64,000 bases of DNA from Hydrangea macrophylla (taxonomy: Eukaryota; Streptophyta; Magnoliopsida; Cornales; Hydrangeaceae). Position numbers and translations under genes: made by a program. The stretch lies in NCBI GenBank assembly GCA_033977485.1, contig CM066987.1:53222533-53286532 (forward strand), read 5' to 3'. This document shows, piece by piece, positions 10,736 through 23,119 of the stretch (the first letter of the stretch is position 1; each line of letters opens with the position of its first letter). Under the pieces are notes generated by a model. The model was not told the origin of the DNA. It was given only the letters and a program-made list of their open reading frames with translations, and searched no databases.

Positions 10736-10751
10736 CAGCTTATGAAAGCTG
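10736..10751 (-). other. Conserved LTR hairpin CAGCTT..AAGCTG
   Basis: A 6-bp stem with a 4-nt loop. Equivalent hairpins lie at 18993-19008, 47592-47608 and 51782-51796 in other LTRs, with different loops. In T a second hairpin is adjacent, with arms GCTGGACAT/ATGTCCAGC (18957-18978 and 27186-27207, one mismatch in LTR 1). Confidence 0.55.
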
Positions 10752-11036
10752 AGTGAGTAAGCTAAATAAAATGGAACGTATATAGTAAAACACAATAAGA
10801 ATACATTTACTACCTTTCAACATGTCTTTTAGGATCTTTACGTTCTCACCGTCGAATTATAACTATTAGCGTACCTGACTACGTATTCGATAGGAATACA
10901 AACAATTCAGTAGACCCGTCTAGACATTCATAATGCCACTACCATTCATTTCTAACATCCGACGTCATTTATAAACCCAAAGTATCTCTTGCTAACCAAA
11001 CCATCTTTCATCAACCAAAACATCTTTCAACAACCA

Positions 11037-11905
11037 CTTCGTCACGAAGAACCGAAGTGTTAAGGAGTGCAAGAACATCCATTTTGTCATGAAGAACCAA
11101 AAGGAGTCTTCACTCAAAGAATCACCGCTTTGTCACGAATAACCGAAAGCGTTACGGAGTACAAGAACATCCATTTCCTCACGAAGAACCGAAATGAGTC
11201 TTTACTCAAAGAATCACCGCTTCATCACGAAGAATCAAAAGCTTTAAGGAGTGTAAGAACATTTATTTTGTCACGAAGAACCGAAAGGAGTCTTCACTCA
11301 AAGAATCACCGCTTCGTCACGAAGAACCAAAAGCGTTACGGAGTACAAGAACATCCATTTCCTCACGACGAACTGAAAGGAGTCTTTACTCAAAGAATCA
11401 CCGCTTCATCACGAAGAACCGAAAGCGTTAAGGAGTGCAAGAAAATCCATTTCGTCATGAAGAACCGAAAGGAGTCTTCACTCAAAGAATCACCGCTTCG
11501 TCATGAAGAACCGAAAGCTTTACGGAGTACAAGAACATCCATTTCCTCACGAAGAACCGAAAGGAGCCTTTACTCAAAGAATCACCGCTTCGTCACGAAG
11601 AACTGAAAGCATTAAGGAGTGTAAGAACATCCATTTTGTCACGAAGAACCGAAAGGAGTCTTCACTCAAAGAATCACTGCTTCGTCACGAAGAACCCAAA
11701 GCGTTACGGAGTACAAGAACATCCATTTCCTCACGAAGAACCGAAAGGAGTCTTTACTCAAACAATCACCGCTTCATCACGAAGAACCAAAATCGTTAAG
11801 GAGTGTAAGAATATCCATTTCATCACGGAGAACCGAAAGGATACTTACAATAGTCACATTTTAACCGTATCCCTTTCGTCACGAAGAACCGAAAGGATAC
11901 TCAAG
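11037..11905 (-). repeat. 46/92/184-bp hierarchical tandem array, T LTR 1
   Basis: CGTCACGAAGAACCGAAAG recurs every 46 bp. Two alternating 27-bp spacers make a 92-bp unit, and two 92-bp variants (TTAAGGAGTGYAAG and TTACGGAGTACAAG) make a 184-bp unit. ACGGAGTAC recurs at 11154, 11338, 11522 and 11706. Most differences between units are C/T or G/A. Confidence 0.93.
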
Positions 11906-12589
11906 AGTCACCACTTCTCAACTCAATAACACATCCCTTTTCTTACCCTCCCGGCCCCCGGTGGCCTGGTTTACCTATCCAACACTTATCCTTGACATAC
12001 GCTACTCGTGATCAACTACAACTATTCCGTACGTATCCTGGACCGCATTCGCGTCACTCGTTCTGTAGTTTAGTTTGTTAATTACTTTCATTTATACTTT
12101 CGAAGTTACGTTATACATCTGTCATTCTATTTTTTTATAATATACTTATGATGGAAACTTACCCAATCACTATCAATGCAAGAATTGTGCCGTACAACAT
12201 ACTAAAAGCTTGGGTATGAACTTTTAATGGTCATTGCACTAAACTCGCGACAACGGAAAAGCATAGCATGTAGCTTATAGATCTATAACATGGATTTGAT
12301 ATCAATAACCATATAGATGAAACCCTTAACATACTCATATATGCGATAGCACTACCATAGCATAAGATATCCATAACCACATAGGTACTGGAAAGAAAGC
12401 ATCATCAATAAACACATCATACAAGTAGTTATACAATCTGCCAGGAATTGATTTCACTATGTCGACTGAATTGATATGATTTATTTGGGCATGATAAATG
12501 GTTTTGTAGATCAAACTCAAAACTAGAACATTGTATATAATTGGATTATCTTCATGTACAACAAAATCTAGCTTCAATTACATTTTTGA

Positions 12590-13250
12590 GCTACTCAAAA
12601 TATTTATTTTACTTAGACATTTCTATATTTTCGGATTGGTCTCTCCCAAATTTATAGTACTGCATTGCATGTGCATTTTACCTATGAAGGAGCACTTTTT
12701 AGACTGAGCTATAGAAGAGTTATTTGTAGATAAATGAGTTATATTTATCCACAAAAAAAACCAAGCTTAATTCAGATTTCAGAGCTGCTTAAAACACTCA
12801 TTTTACTAAACTACATTCTGCTGGAGGTTTCTATTTCTCAGATTTAAAGTACTGCGTTGCATGTACATTTCACCTATTAAGAATTGATTTTCAGACTGAG
12901 CTATAGAAGCGGTATTTGTAGATAAATGAGTTAGATTTCTCCACAAAAAAACCTAGCCTCATTCCCATTTTTGAATTGCTCAAAATGTTCATTTTGCTAA
13001 ACAACATTCTGCTGGGATTTTCAGTTTCGAGATTTATAGTACTTCGTTTTATGTACATTTCACCTATGAAGAAGTGATTGTTCGACTGTGCTATAGAAGT
13101 TTTATTTGTAGATAAATGAGTTACCTTTATCCACAAAAAAACCTAGCCTCATTCCTATTTATGAGCTGCTCTTAACGTTGATTTTACTAAACTACATTCT
13201 GCTGGAAATTTTAGTATCCCAGATTTAAAGATTTGACTTGCATGTTACAT
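12590..13250 (-). repeat. 190-bp tandem array, T LTR 1
   Basis: About 3.4 imperfect units. TATTTGTAGATAAATGAGTTA recurs at about 12721, 12913 and 13103. Each unit also has ACATTCTGCTGG and CATTTCACCTAT. Equivalent arrays lie at about 20815-21460 and 29070-29710. Confidence 0.85.
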
Positions 13251-13987
13251 AGAACCTCAAAATACAACATCAAATACTTGCTAAACATTACTACATACTA
13301 TATAGGTTCTAAAGTGAGTTAGAATACTCACCAAAACTTGAAATTGATCTTGGGCTTTGGATTTGAGCTTAGGAAGTTTGAACTCAACTTCAATGGTGGA
13401 GACTTCTTCCTAGTTCTTCTTCTCCATCTCCATGTATCTCTCATCTCCCATCTCTTTCTTTCAAAGTACAGATTGCAAGTGTCTAAAAAATATAATGTAT
13501 GTGTGCATGCATGTATATAAAGAGTCTCACATGTGCTATGTGTCACCTTGCATGTGTACAAGCTAGGACACATGTCCTTGTAGTGGACAAATGTCATGGG
13601 AGAGGATGACAAGTGTAGGGGATGATGCAGGGGGCTTGCCATGTGGCCGGCCATGTGGGGACCATCTTGGGTTGTGTGCCACTTCCTCGGTTTGCATGCA
13701 TAAGTTCCTCGATATACGTGTCGGTCTTAATTTACTTGCAAACGGGTGTTGTTTCTAATGTCCGGGCCGGTTACGGGACTAAGTTAATTCTAATTACGGT
13801 CGAGTCGGTGCAGTGATTATAGTCTAATTAGTAATTACATTACATTGATACAGTCACATAAATAAAATAATGATATAATAATAGACAAGATATAGAAATT
13901 CATAAAACTCGTATTATTGTACGTAGAGAAATTATAGGTATTACACCTTCTACCACCTATTACAGGATTTCGTCCTCGAAATAAGAA

Positions 13988-15093
13988 CTAGTTAGTACTA
14001 AACAGGAACGGGAATTTCTCTCGCATCTCCGATTCTAGCTCCCAAGAAGCTTCTCCTTCATCATGATGCTTCCACTGAACCTTTACCAGCGGAATCTCTT
14101 TGTTTCTCAGCTTCTTGATTCCATGATCCAGAATCTTTACAGGTCCTTCAATGAATGTAGCATTGTCATTTACTTCGATATCTCTGAAGTCGATCTCGTG
14201 TGCCGGGTTATGAAGACATTTCCTCAGCATGCTTACATGGAATACGTTATGAACTCCCGATATTTTGGGTGGTAATGCCAACCTATAGGCTACTTTTCCT
14301 ACGCGATCCAGAATTTCAAACAGTCCAATGTAACATGGCGATTGCTTTCCCTTCTTTTGTCTAAACCTTACTCCGCCTCGAACCGGGGAATCTTTCAGGT
14401 AAACATGATCTCCAACTTCAAATTCTAGGTCTCGATGTCGTTTGTCCGCGTAGCTCTTGTATCTACTTTGTGCTGCCTTCATTCTTTCCTTTACTGTATT
14501 GATTCCTTTATTGTCTCCAGGACTAAGTGTGGTCCCAACAATTTGCCATCCCCAATTTCGGCCCAACACAAAGGTGATTGGCACGGTCTTCTATATAGTG
14601 CTTCAAATGGTGCCATCCCTATGCTCGAATGAAAACTGTTGTTATAGGCAAACTCAACCAACGGTAAGTGAGTTTCCCACAAACTTTCGAAATCGATTAC
14701 ACATGCTCGGAGCATGTCCTCCATTACTTGATTCGTCCTTTCTGTTTGTCCGTCAATTTATGGATGAAATGCAGAACTTAACTTCAGAGACGTTCCCATC
14801 GCTTTCTGAAGGCTCTCCAAAAATCCAGCGGTGAACCTTTAATCTTGATCTTATACTATTGACACTGGTACCCCATTTAATTGCACAACCTATTACAGAT
14901 AAAGTCGACTCATTTTCTCGATAGGATAGGTCATGTTATATGCAATAAAATGGGCTGATTTGGTCAGTCAATCAACAACTACCCAAATAGCATCATGGTT
15001 CTGTTGAGATCTTGGCAATCCTATAACAAAATCCATAGTGATATGCTCTCATTTCCATTCTGGAACTGGTAGAGGTTGTCGTAATCCTGAAGG
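13988..15093 (-). pseudogene. T interior 1: integrase core and C-terminal chromodomain-like tail (broken)
   Basis: The integrase core is interrupted by stops and frameshifts. Readable parts include [19 protein letters not shown] (14724-14491 frame) and the C-terminal frame 14584-13988. That frame has GDHVYLK, GPFEILDRVG-type and FHVSMLRKC blocks and ends IPLVKVQWKHH..EASWE. The ending resembles the integrase-linked chromodomain of Tekay/Del elements, which is thought to direct insertion to heterochromatin. A polypurine tract (GGTGGTAGAAGG, minus strand) follows at 13946-13957. Confidence 0.85.
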
Positions 15094-16191
15094 TCATTGG
15101 TGTTCCGCCTTGACTTGCTTGCAAGTAGGGCATTTTGCTACATATTCTGCGACTTCTCTCTTCATGCCTTCCCACCAGAAGTTCCTTTTTAAGTCTTTGT
15201 ACATCTTGGTTCCACCGGGATGTATGGTCATTCTTAACTTGTGTGCTTCATCTAGAATGTCTTTCCTTAAATTATCCATGTCGGGCACACATAACCTATT
15301 CTTACATCTGAGACCTCCGTCAGTTCCAATGTTCCATTCAGTCAGGTCCTTTGCTTTTGCCTTCTCAAACCATTTCCCCAATCCCCCATCCTTCTCTTGG
15401 GCTTCGAGTATGCGATGAATGAGGATTGGCTGCACCATAAGACTTCCAAAAGGTCGTCCATTACCTGGTCTCACAGTCTGAAAGTCAAATTCCGTTAAAG
15501 CTTCTAAGGCTTTCCATTCCCTGATTAAAAGTAAGGCGATCAACCTTCGGGGTTTCCTGCTCAAAGCATCTGCGACTACATTTACCTTACCGGGGTGGTA
15601 CTGCAAATTAAAGTCGTAGTCTTTAAGTAGCTCCATCCAGGATCGTTGTCTCATGTTTAGTTCCTTTTGAGAGAACAGGTATTTCAAGCTTTTGTGGTCT
15701 GAGAACAGGTTAAACTTCTCTCCGTAGAGGTAGTGCCTCCAACTCTTAAGTGCAAACACAATTGCAGCCAATTCTAGATCGTGTGCAGGGTAGTTTAATT
15801 CATGTGGCTTTAATTGCCTAGGTCCATAAGCGATCACCTGACCATTCTGCATAAGTACACATCCAAGTCCTTGATATGAAGCGTCACTGTAGATAGTGTA
15901 CTATTCACCACTCTTGGGTATGGCTAGCACTGGCGCTGAGGTCAACCTCTCCTTTAATTCCCGAAAGGCGCGTTCGTGCTTGTCCTTATACTTAAATTTT
16001 GAATCCTTCTTTGTTAGTCCGGTTAAAGGAGATGCAATCCTTGAGAAACCTTCCACAAACCTCTTGTAGTATCCAGCCAATTCGAGAAAATAACGTACTT
16101 TTGATGCATTGGTTGGTCTATTCCAACTTGAAACTGCGTCAATCTTTGTTGAGTTTACCAAAATTCCATTATGTGAAACTACATGGCCCAA
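15094..16191 (-). pseudogene. T interior 1: RT C-terminus, RNase H, integrase zinc domain
   Basis: Frame 16191-15901 begins GHVVSHNGI, the RT thumb side, and runs into a stop (TAG at about 15898) just before the RNase H start [11 protein letters not shown]. Frame 15852-15094 has RNase H motifs ([26 protein letters not shown]) and the integrase HHCC zinc domain ([11 protein letters not shown]...CPTCKQVK). It ends at a stop. The product would copy and insert the element, but this copy is dead. Confidence 0.88.
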
Positions 16192-17133
16192 GAACTTAAC
16201 TTCTTTTGGCCAAAACTCACACTTACTAACTTAGCATAGAGACGATTTTCTCTAAGTGACTGAAGTGCAATATGTACCTGCTTCTCCTGTTCTTCTACAC
16301 TCTTGTACTTGCTTCTTCAGCTCCAGCATTTGCGTTGGGGCCATACGATAAGGGGTCTTGGATAATGGTGTCATTCTGGGTACTAGCTCAATACAAAAGT
16401 CGATCTCGCGCTTGGCTGGTAATTCAGAAATGTTTTGAACGACATCTTCATAGTCTCGAACTATTGGAATCCGAGCGATCGTCAATTCTGAGCCTGTAGT
16501 TTCCACAGCGGCTAAGCAACTTGTAAGAAAGGCGTCACTAGTGGGGTTGGATTGAAAACTTAAGGGTGCTCTTCCAGGTACAAAAAACGTAATTGACCTA
16601 CTCATACAGTCAAACTGGGCACGATACTTAGTAAGCCAATCAAATCCTAATATTACATCGAATTCCTTCATTGACAGGACAATTAAGTCTGCGGTTAGTT
16701 TCCTATTCTCCAGTGTCAAAGTGCAGTCCTCACACACCTTTTCTAACTTCACGGTCACTCCCAAAGCTGATACCGCGTTCAGGGCTACCTCAAGTGTCTG
16801 GGGTACTAAACCCAATCGTCGTACAATCTCAAAGGCAATAAACGAATTTATAGCACCCGTATCAAAAAGTACTTTAACTCGACTAGCATATAATGAGAGT
16901 GTACTTTCCAAGTTCCGTTGTTCCCTTTCATCATAGCCAGCTGCCTCGGGTATGATAGCATTGAGTCGAGCCTTACCAGCTTGGCCTTGAGTAGTTGGCC
17001 CATGATAGTTTCCTTTTGGTGCCTTACTTTCTCTGCTCATGTGTCCCCTCTTGCCACAGTTGTAACAGACAACATTAATTCGATAATTGTCCTTGGGGAC
17101 TATGCAGTCTCGAGCCATATGTCCGGGGATCCC
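16192..17133 (-). pseudogene. T interior 1: second zinc knuckle, protease, RT start with internal deletion
   Basis: The frame 17118-16252 has CYNCGKRGHMSRES (last Cys lost), the retropepsin motif VLFDTGAINSF and DVILGFDWL. It then has the RT entry PYRMAPTQMLELKKQVQE and ends. The next recognisable RT segment on the same strand is [14 protein letters not shown], about 50 bp on, so the palm region with the YxDD site is missing. Interior 2 has the same junction at about 24480-24560. Confidence 0.88.
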
Positions 17134-18048
17134 TCATTTGAAGCATCCGTCCCTGTTGTTCTCGGTAGTAGTGGTTGATACTTGTGGTGCAGGAGGTACT
17201 ACGTTCTTGTCTTGGGGAAGGGTGGGTCCTGGTTTCTTACCGCTGTTCCATGGGCACTTGTTTCCTTGGAACTGAGTCAAAGGTCTTCCTCGTGGTCCGC
17301 TCCTTGATGGGGGTGGTCGGTGTACCATTTGCTTCAGGCCTTGGCAACCATCTCTTTCCAAACCTGCCGCCAACCTGACCAAAGCTTCGAAAGTTTGATT
17401 CAGGTGTCCCAATGTTATATGCCGGAGGTGCGGATTGAGTCTTCGGTGAAACTTCTTGATCTTCTTTTGAGGAGTGTCAATCATGTGAGGGGCAAAGCGG
17501 GACAAGCGTTCAAATTGTGTCGTGTACTCTCTTACACTCCTATTTCCTTGGGTCAAATCGATGAATTCTTTCTCTTTCTGGTCCTTTTCATCGTCGGGGA
17601 AATACTTTTCCAAAAACTTCTCCCGGAAGGTAGTCCATGTCATCCTCCTTGAAGCTTCTACTCCAATAATTGCTCTCTCGGCTTCCCACCAATCGGCTGC
17701 CGCATAAGTGAATTGGAAAGTGGCGAGACGGCGCTTCTCTGTCTCGGAGCATTCGATTGATTCGAAGATACGATCCATATCCCTTAGCCATTGCTCTACT
17801 TGCTAGGATTCAACGGTGTCGTCGAACCTATTAGGATGCAAAGCCTTGAATCCTTCCATTAATCTATCGCTTGTCTGAGGTGGTGGTCTTTGGCAATTGT
17901 CATTGTTGATGCCGTTTCCATTGTCGTGGTTGTTGCTTATATGGTCTAGACGCTGCAGAAATGCACCAAATATTCCAGTAGGATCGATTCCTTCAGGATT
18001 AGGATCTGGTGGTCCTCCATTACGATTTCTTCTTGGTCTTCCCGCCAT
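17134..18048 (-). pseudogene. T interior 1: Gag (two stops)
   Basis: It starts MAGRPRRNRNGGPPDPNPEG at 18048. A stop at about 17803 and another inside the first zinc knuckle (CFK-stop-GIPGHMARDC) break it. The Retrotrans_gag domain is clear: AADWWEAE, TWTTFREKFLEKYFPDDEK, REYTTQFERLSRFAP. Gag packages the RNA; this copy cannot be full length. Confidence 0.88.
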
Positions 18049-18544
18049 TGGGCTTGTGTGCTTATGTACCTACATGAATATCTATCGGTTATTCTCCAAT
18101 CCTAAATAGGGATACGAGATATAAACGGCTGAAAGTATAGATGGCAATTCTAATATAAGTACATAATATATCAAGTATTCATATTATCAGATAAAAGAAA
18201 CTAGTCTTCATTAATAACTCTAAATATTTACATAAGAAAGCGCACATGCTAAAAATACATAGTACGGTCAACAGTACCAAAAACATATACATAGAAAAGG
18301 CGTACACGTCTACTTAAACTTGTCACAAGCCTGAAATACAGCTATATACACAAAAGATGGGCTACTAGCCCTATTACAAGTAAAGCTCTAGATATTGGGG
18401 ATCCTATCCCAAAAGTCCTCCACATCCATCCGGGATGTAATAAGGTACCATGCTAATCACAAAACTATCTTAAGATTCATATCTTAAGTGTGTGGGACAA
18501 TCGGTGTGCATGTCTTAACCTAAAGCTCTGATACCAAAAATCCC
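18049..18544 (-). other. T interior 1 leader with tRNA-iMet primer-binding site
   Basis: The minus strand reads TGGTATCAGAGC at 18536-18525, eight bases after the LTR end. This is the classical complement of initiator tRNA-Met. No gene is present. Confidence 0.9.
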
Positions 18545-21500
18545 TGTCACGCCCCGGCGTAGCCAAAATATGGAAAATTTTAAAATTTTCATCTTGGACC
18601 CTGAGACGCGTGACTGGTTGCAGTACCGAATTGTCCATGACCAAATAATAATAATAAAACGATATAATAAAAGGATAAAACCATCATTTACTTACTAGAA
18701 TATATTACAATGAGAAGTCAAAGTACTTAACTAGTTAAAACATCATTATAAATACATCAGAGTCTTTATGGCTCTTGGCCTTACAAAACTATTACAAAAT
18801 ATATGCTAAGTCTTCTGGTTATAATCAAAAACATTCACAGGGGATAACTACTAGTCTTCTCTCTAAATAGCAAAACCATAGTCATCTTCAGTGTAATCTT
18901 CTCCAACGTTTCCTTCTTGCGTAGCTTCATAACCTGGGTACACCTCACCTGGATAAGCTGGACATGGGAATGTCCAGCGACATGAACGTCGTCAGCTTAT
19001 GAAAGCTGAGTGAGCAAGCTAAATCAAATGGAACGCATATAGTAAAACACAATAAGAATACATTTACTTCCTTTTAACATGTCTTTTAGGATCCTTACGT
19101 TCTCACTGTCGAATTACAACTATTAGCGTACCTGACTACGTATTCGATAGCAATACAAACAATTCAGTAGACCCGTGTAGACATTCATAATGCCACTACC
19201 ATTCATTTCTAACATCCGACGTCATTTATAAACCCAAAGTATCTCTTGCTAACCAAACCATCTTTCATCAACCACTTCGTCACGAAGAACCAAAGTGTTA
19301 AGGAGTGCAAGAACATCCATTTCGTCACGAAGAACCGAAAGGAGTCTTAACTCAAAGAATCACCGCTTCGTCATGAAGAACCGAAAGTGTTACGGAGTAC
19401 AAGAACATCCATTTCCTCACGAAGAACCGAAAGGAGTCTTTACTCAAAGAATCACCGCTTCGTCACAAAGAACCGAAAGCGTTAAGGAGTGTAAGAACAT
19501 CCATTTCGTCATGAAGAACCGAAAGGAGTCTTCACTCAAAGAATCATCGCTTCGTCACGAAGAACCGAAAGCGTTACGGAGTACAAGAACATCCATTTCC
19601 TCACGAAGAATCGAAAGGAGTCTTTACTCAAAGAATCACTGCTTTGTCACGAAGAACCGAAAGCGTTAAGGAGTGCAAGAACATCCATTTCGTCACAAAG
19701 AACCGAAAGGAGTCATCACTCAAAGAATCACCGCTTCGTCACGAAGAACCGAAAGCGTTACGGAGTACAAGAACATCCATTTCTTCACGAAGAACCGAAA
19801 GGAGTCTTTTATCAAAGAATCATCGCTTTGTCACAAAGAACCGAAAGAGTTAAGGAGTGTAAGAACATCCATTTCATCACGAAGAACAGAAAGGAGTCTT
19901 CACTCAAAGAATCACCGCTTCGTCACGAAGAACCGAAAGCGTTACGGAGTACAAGATAGTCCATTTCCTCACGAAGAACTGAAAGGAGTCTTTACTCAAA
20001 GAATTATCGCTGCGTCACGAAGAACCGAAAGCGTTAAGGAGTGTAAGAATATCCATTTCGTAACGAAGAACCGAAAGGATACTTACAATAGTCACATTCT
20101 AACCGTATCCCTTTCGTCACGAAGAACCGAAAGGATACTCAAGAGTCACCACTTCACAACTCAACAACACATCCCTTTTCTTACCCTCCCGGCCCCCCAT
20201 GGCCTGGTTTACCTACCCAACACTTATCCTTGAAATACGCTGCTCCTGATCACCTACAACTAGTCCGTACGTATCCTGGACCACATTCGCGTCACTCGTT
20301 CCGTAGTTTAGTTTGTATTTATACTTTCGAAGTTACGTTATACATCTGTCATTCTATTTTGTTATAATATACTTATGATGGAAACTTACCCAATCACTAT
20401 CAATGCAAGAATTGTGCCGTACAACATACTAAAAGCTTGGTATGAACTTTTAATGGTCATTGCACTAAATTCGCGACAACGGAAAAATATAGCATGTAGC
20501 TCATAGATCTATAACATTGATTTGATATCAATAACCATATAGATGAAACCCTTACGTACTCATATACATGATAGCACTATCATAGCACAAGATATCCATA
20601 ACCACATAGGTACCGGAAAGCAAGCATCATCAATAAACACATCATACAAGTAGTTATACAATCTGCCAGGAATTGATTTCACTATGTCGACTGAATTGAT
20701 ATGATTTATTTGGACATGATAAATTTTTTTGTGGATCAAACTCAAAACTAGAACATTGTGTATAATTGGATTATCTTCATGTACAACAAAATCTAGCTTC
20801 AATTACATTTTTCAGCTACTCAAAATATTTATTTTACTTAGACATTTCTATATTTTCGGACTGGTCTGTCCCAGATTTATAGTACTGCATTGCATGTGCA
20901 TTTTACCTATGAAGGAGCACTTTTTAGACTGATCTATGGAAGAGTTATTTGTAGATAAATGAGTTAGCTTTAATAACAAAAAAACCTAGCTTAATTCAGA
21001 TTTCAGAACTGTTTAAAACACTCATTTTACTAAACTACATTCTGTTGGAGGATTCTATTTCTTAGATTTAAAGTACTGCGTTGCATGTACATTTCACCTA
21101 TGAAGAATTGATTTTCAGACTGAGCTATACAAGATTTATTTGTAGATAAATGCGTTAGATATCTCCACAAAAAACCCTAGCCTCATTACCATTTTTGAAC
21201 TGCTCAAAATGTTCATTTTGCTAAACAACATTCTGCTGGGAGTTTCAGTTTCTCAGATTTAAAGTACTTCATTTTATGTACATTTCACCTATGAAGAAGT
21301 GATTTTTAGACTGAGCTATAGAAGAGTTATTTGTAGATAAATGAGTTAGCTTTATCCAAAAAAAAAACTAGCCTCAGTCCTATTTATGAGCAGCTATAAA
21401 CGTTGATTTTACTAAACTACATTCTGCTGGAAGTTTCAGTATCCCAGATTTGAAGATTTGACTTGCATGTTACATAGAACCTCAAAATACAAAATCAAAT

Positions 21501-22174
21501 ACTTGCTAAACATTACTACATACTATATAGGTTCTAAAGTGAGTTAGAATACTCACCAAAACTTGAAATTGAGCTTGGGCTTTGGATTTGAGCTTAGGAA
21601 GTTTGAACTCAACTTCAATGGTGGAGACTTCTTCCTAGTTCTTCTTCTCCATCTCCATGTATCTCTCATCTCCCATCTCTTTCTTTCTAAGTGCAGATTG
21701 TAAGTGTCTAAAAGATATAATGTATGTGTGCATGCATGTATATAAAGAGTCTTACATGTGCTATGATGTGTCACCTTGCATGTGTGCAAGCTAGGACACA
21801 TGTCCTTGTAGTGGACAAATGTCATGGGAGAGGATGACAAGTGTAGGGGATGATGCATGGGGCTTTCCATGTGGCCGGCCATGTGGGGCCCATCTTGGGC
21901 TGTGTGCCACTTCCTCGGTTTGCATGTATAAGTTCCTTGATATACGTGTCATTCTTAATTTACGTACAAACGGGTGTTGTTTCTAATGTCTGGGTCCGGT
22001 TACGGGACTAAGTTAATTCTAATTACGGTCGAGTCGGTGCAGTGATTATAGTCTAATTAGTAATTACATTACACTGATACAGTCACATAAATAAAATAAT
22101 AATATAATAATAGACAAGATATAGAAATTCATAAAACTCGTATTATTGCACGTAGAGAAATTACAGGTATTACA
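18545..22174 (-). repeat. T LTR 2 (shared middle LTR)
   Basis: 3630 bp. It is the 5' LTR of interior 1 and the 3' LTR of interior 2. It has the same layout as LTR 1: short reading frame 18863-18937 (ending GFAI rather than GYAS), hairpins 18957-19008, 46/92/184-bp array 19275-20140, 190-bp array about 20815-21460, TATATA at 21739-21746. Confidence 0.93.
19275..20140 (-). repeat. 46/92/184-bp array, T LTR 2
   Basis: The same unit structure and nearly the same total length as in LTR 1. Open frames across it arise because the monomer rarely contains stops. Confidence 0.92.
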
Positions 22175-23116
22175 CCTTCTACCACCTATTACAGGATTTC
22201 GTCCTCGAAATAAGAACTAGTTAGTACTAAACAGGAACGGGAATTTCTCTCGCATCTCCGATTCCAGCTCCCAAGAAGCTTCTCCTTCATCATGATGCTT
22301 CCACTGAACCTTTACCAGCGGAATCTCTTTGTTTCTCAGCTTCTTGATTCCATGATCCAGAATCTTTACAGGTCCTTCAATGAATGTAGGATTGTCATTG
22401 ACTTTTATATCTCTGAAGTCAATCTCGTATGCCAAGTTATGAAGACATTTCCTCAGCATGCTTACATGGAATACGTTATGAACTCCCGACATTTTGGGTG
22501 GTAATGCCAACCTGTAGGCTACTTTTCCTACGCGATCCAAAATTTCAAACAGTCTAATGTAACGTGGCGATAGCTTTTCCTTCTTCTGTCCAAACCTTAC
22601 TACGCCTCAAACCGGGGAAACTTTCAGGTAAACATGATCTCCAACTTCAAATTCTAGGTCTCGACGTCGTTTGCCCGCGTAGCTCTTGTATCTACTTTGT
22701 GCTGTCTTCATTCTTTCCTTTACTGTATTGATTCCTTTATTGGTCTCCTGGACTAAGTCTGGTCCCAACAGTTTGCCATCCCCAATTTCATCCCAACACA
22801 AAGGTGATCGGCACGGTCTTCCATATAGTGCTTCAAATGGTGCCATCCCTATGCTCGAATGAAAACTGTTGTTATAGGCAAACTCAACCAACGGTAAGTG
22901 AGTTTCCCACGAACTTTCGAAATCGATTACATATGCTCGGAGCATGTCCTCCATTACTTGATTCGTCCTTTCTGTTTGTCCATCAGTTTGTGGATGAAAT
23001 GCAGAACTTAACTTCAGAGACGTTTCCATCGCTTTCTGAAGGCTCTCCCAAAATCCAGCAGTGAACCTCGAATCTCGATCTGATACTATTGACACTGGTA
23101 CCCCATGTAATCGCAC
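22175..23116 (-). pseudogene. T interior 2: integrase core and C-terminus (two stops)
   Basis: Frame 23116-22607 holds VSDRDSRFT (second catalytic Asp) and DGQTERTNQ (catalytic Glu), then SPLCWDEIGDG and GDHVYLK. A TGA at about 22605 separates it from frame 22540-22217 (MSGVHNVFHVSMLRKC ... EASWE). The first catalytic Asp lies in the upstream frame (ITIDFVIGLP). All three DDE residues are therefore still present, split across frames. The polypurine tract is at 22175-22186. Confidence 0.88.
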
Positions 23117-23119
23117 AAC

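Larger units (their letters stand above)
10288..13945 (-). repeat. T LTR 1 (3' LTR of interior 1)
   Basis: 3658 bp. On the plus strand it starts TGTCACGCCCC and ends GGTATTACA. On its own strand the order is U3 with TATATA at about 13514-13521, a purine-rich leader, a 190-bp repeat array, a 46/92/184-bp repeat array, two hairpins, a short conserved reading frame and the GGGGCGTGACA end. It differs from LTRs 2 and 3 mainly by transitions. Confidence 0.93.

Noticed and set aside
11037..11905. CRISPR-like array: 19-bp repeat every 46 bp with 27-bp spacers
   Set aside because: The spacers are only two alternating, nearly identical sequences, the DNA is a plant LTR, and no cas genes are present. 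It is a tandem repeat.
11067..11929. Long basic ORFs of 97-179 codons across the 92-bp arrays (also 19295-20233 and 27553-28334)
   Set aside because: They exist in several frames because 184 is not a multiple of 3 and the monomer is poor in stops. They have no start context or domain and mirror the repeat.
13338..13654. Small ORFs on both strands near the T LTR promoter (also 21553-21882, 29857-30096)
   Set aside because: They are low-complexity translations of the purine-rich leader, repeated with each LTR and not conserved in frame with other families.
15038..15418. Plus-strand ORFs of 60-126 codons through the T interiors
   Set aside because: They lie antisense to clear gag-pol frames and have no motifs; shadows of the minus-strand coding sequence.
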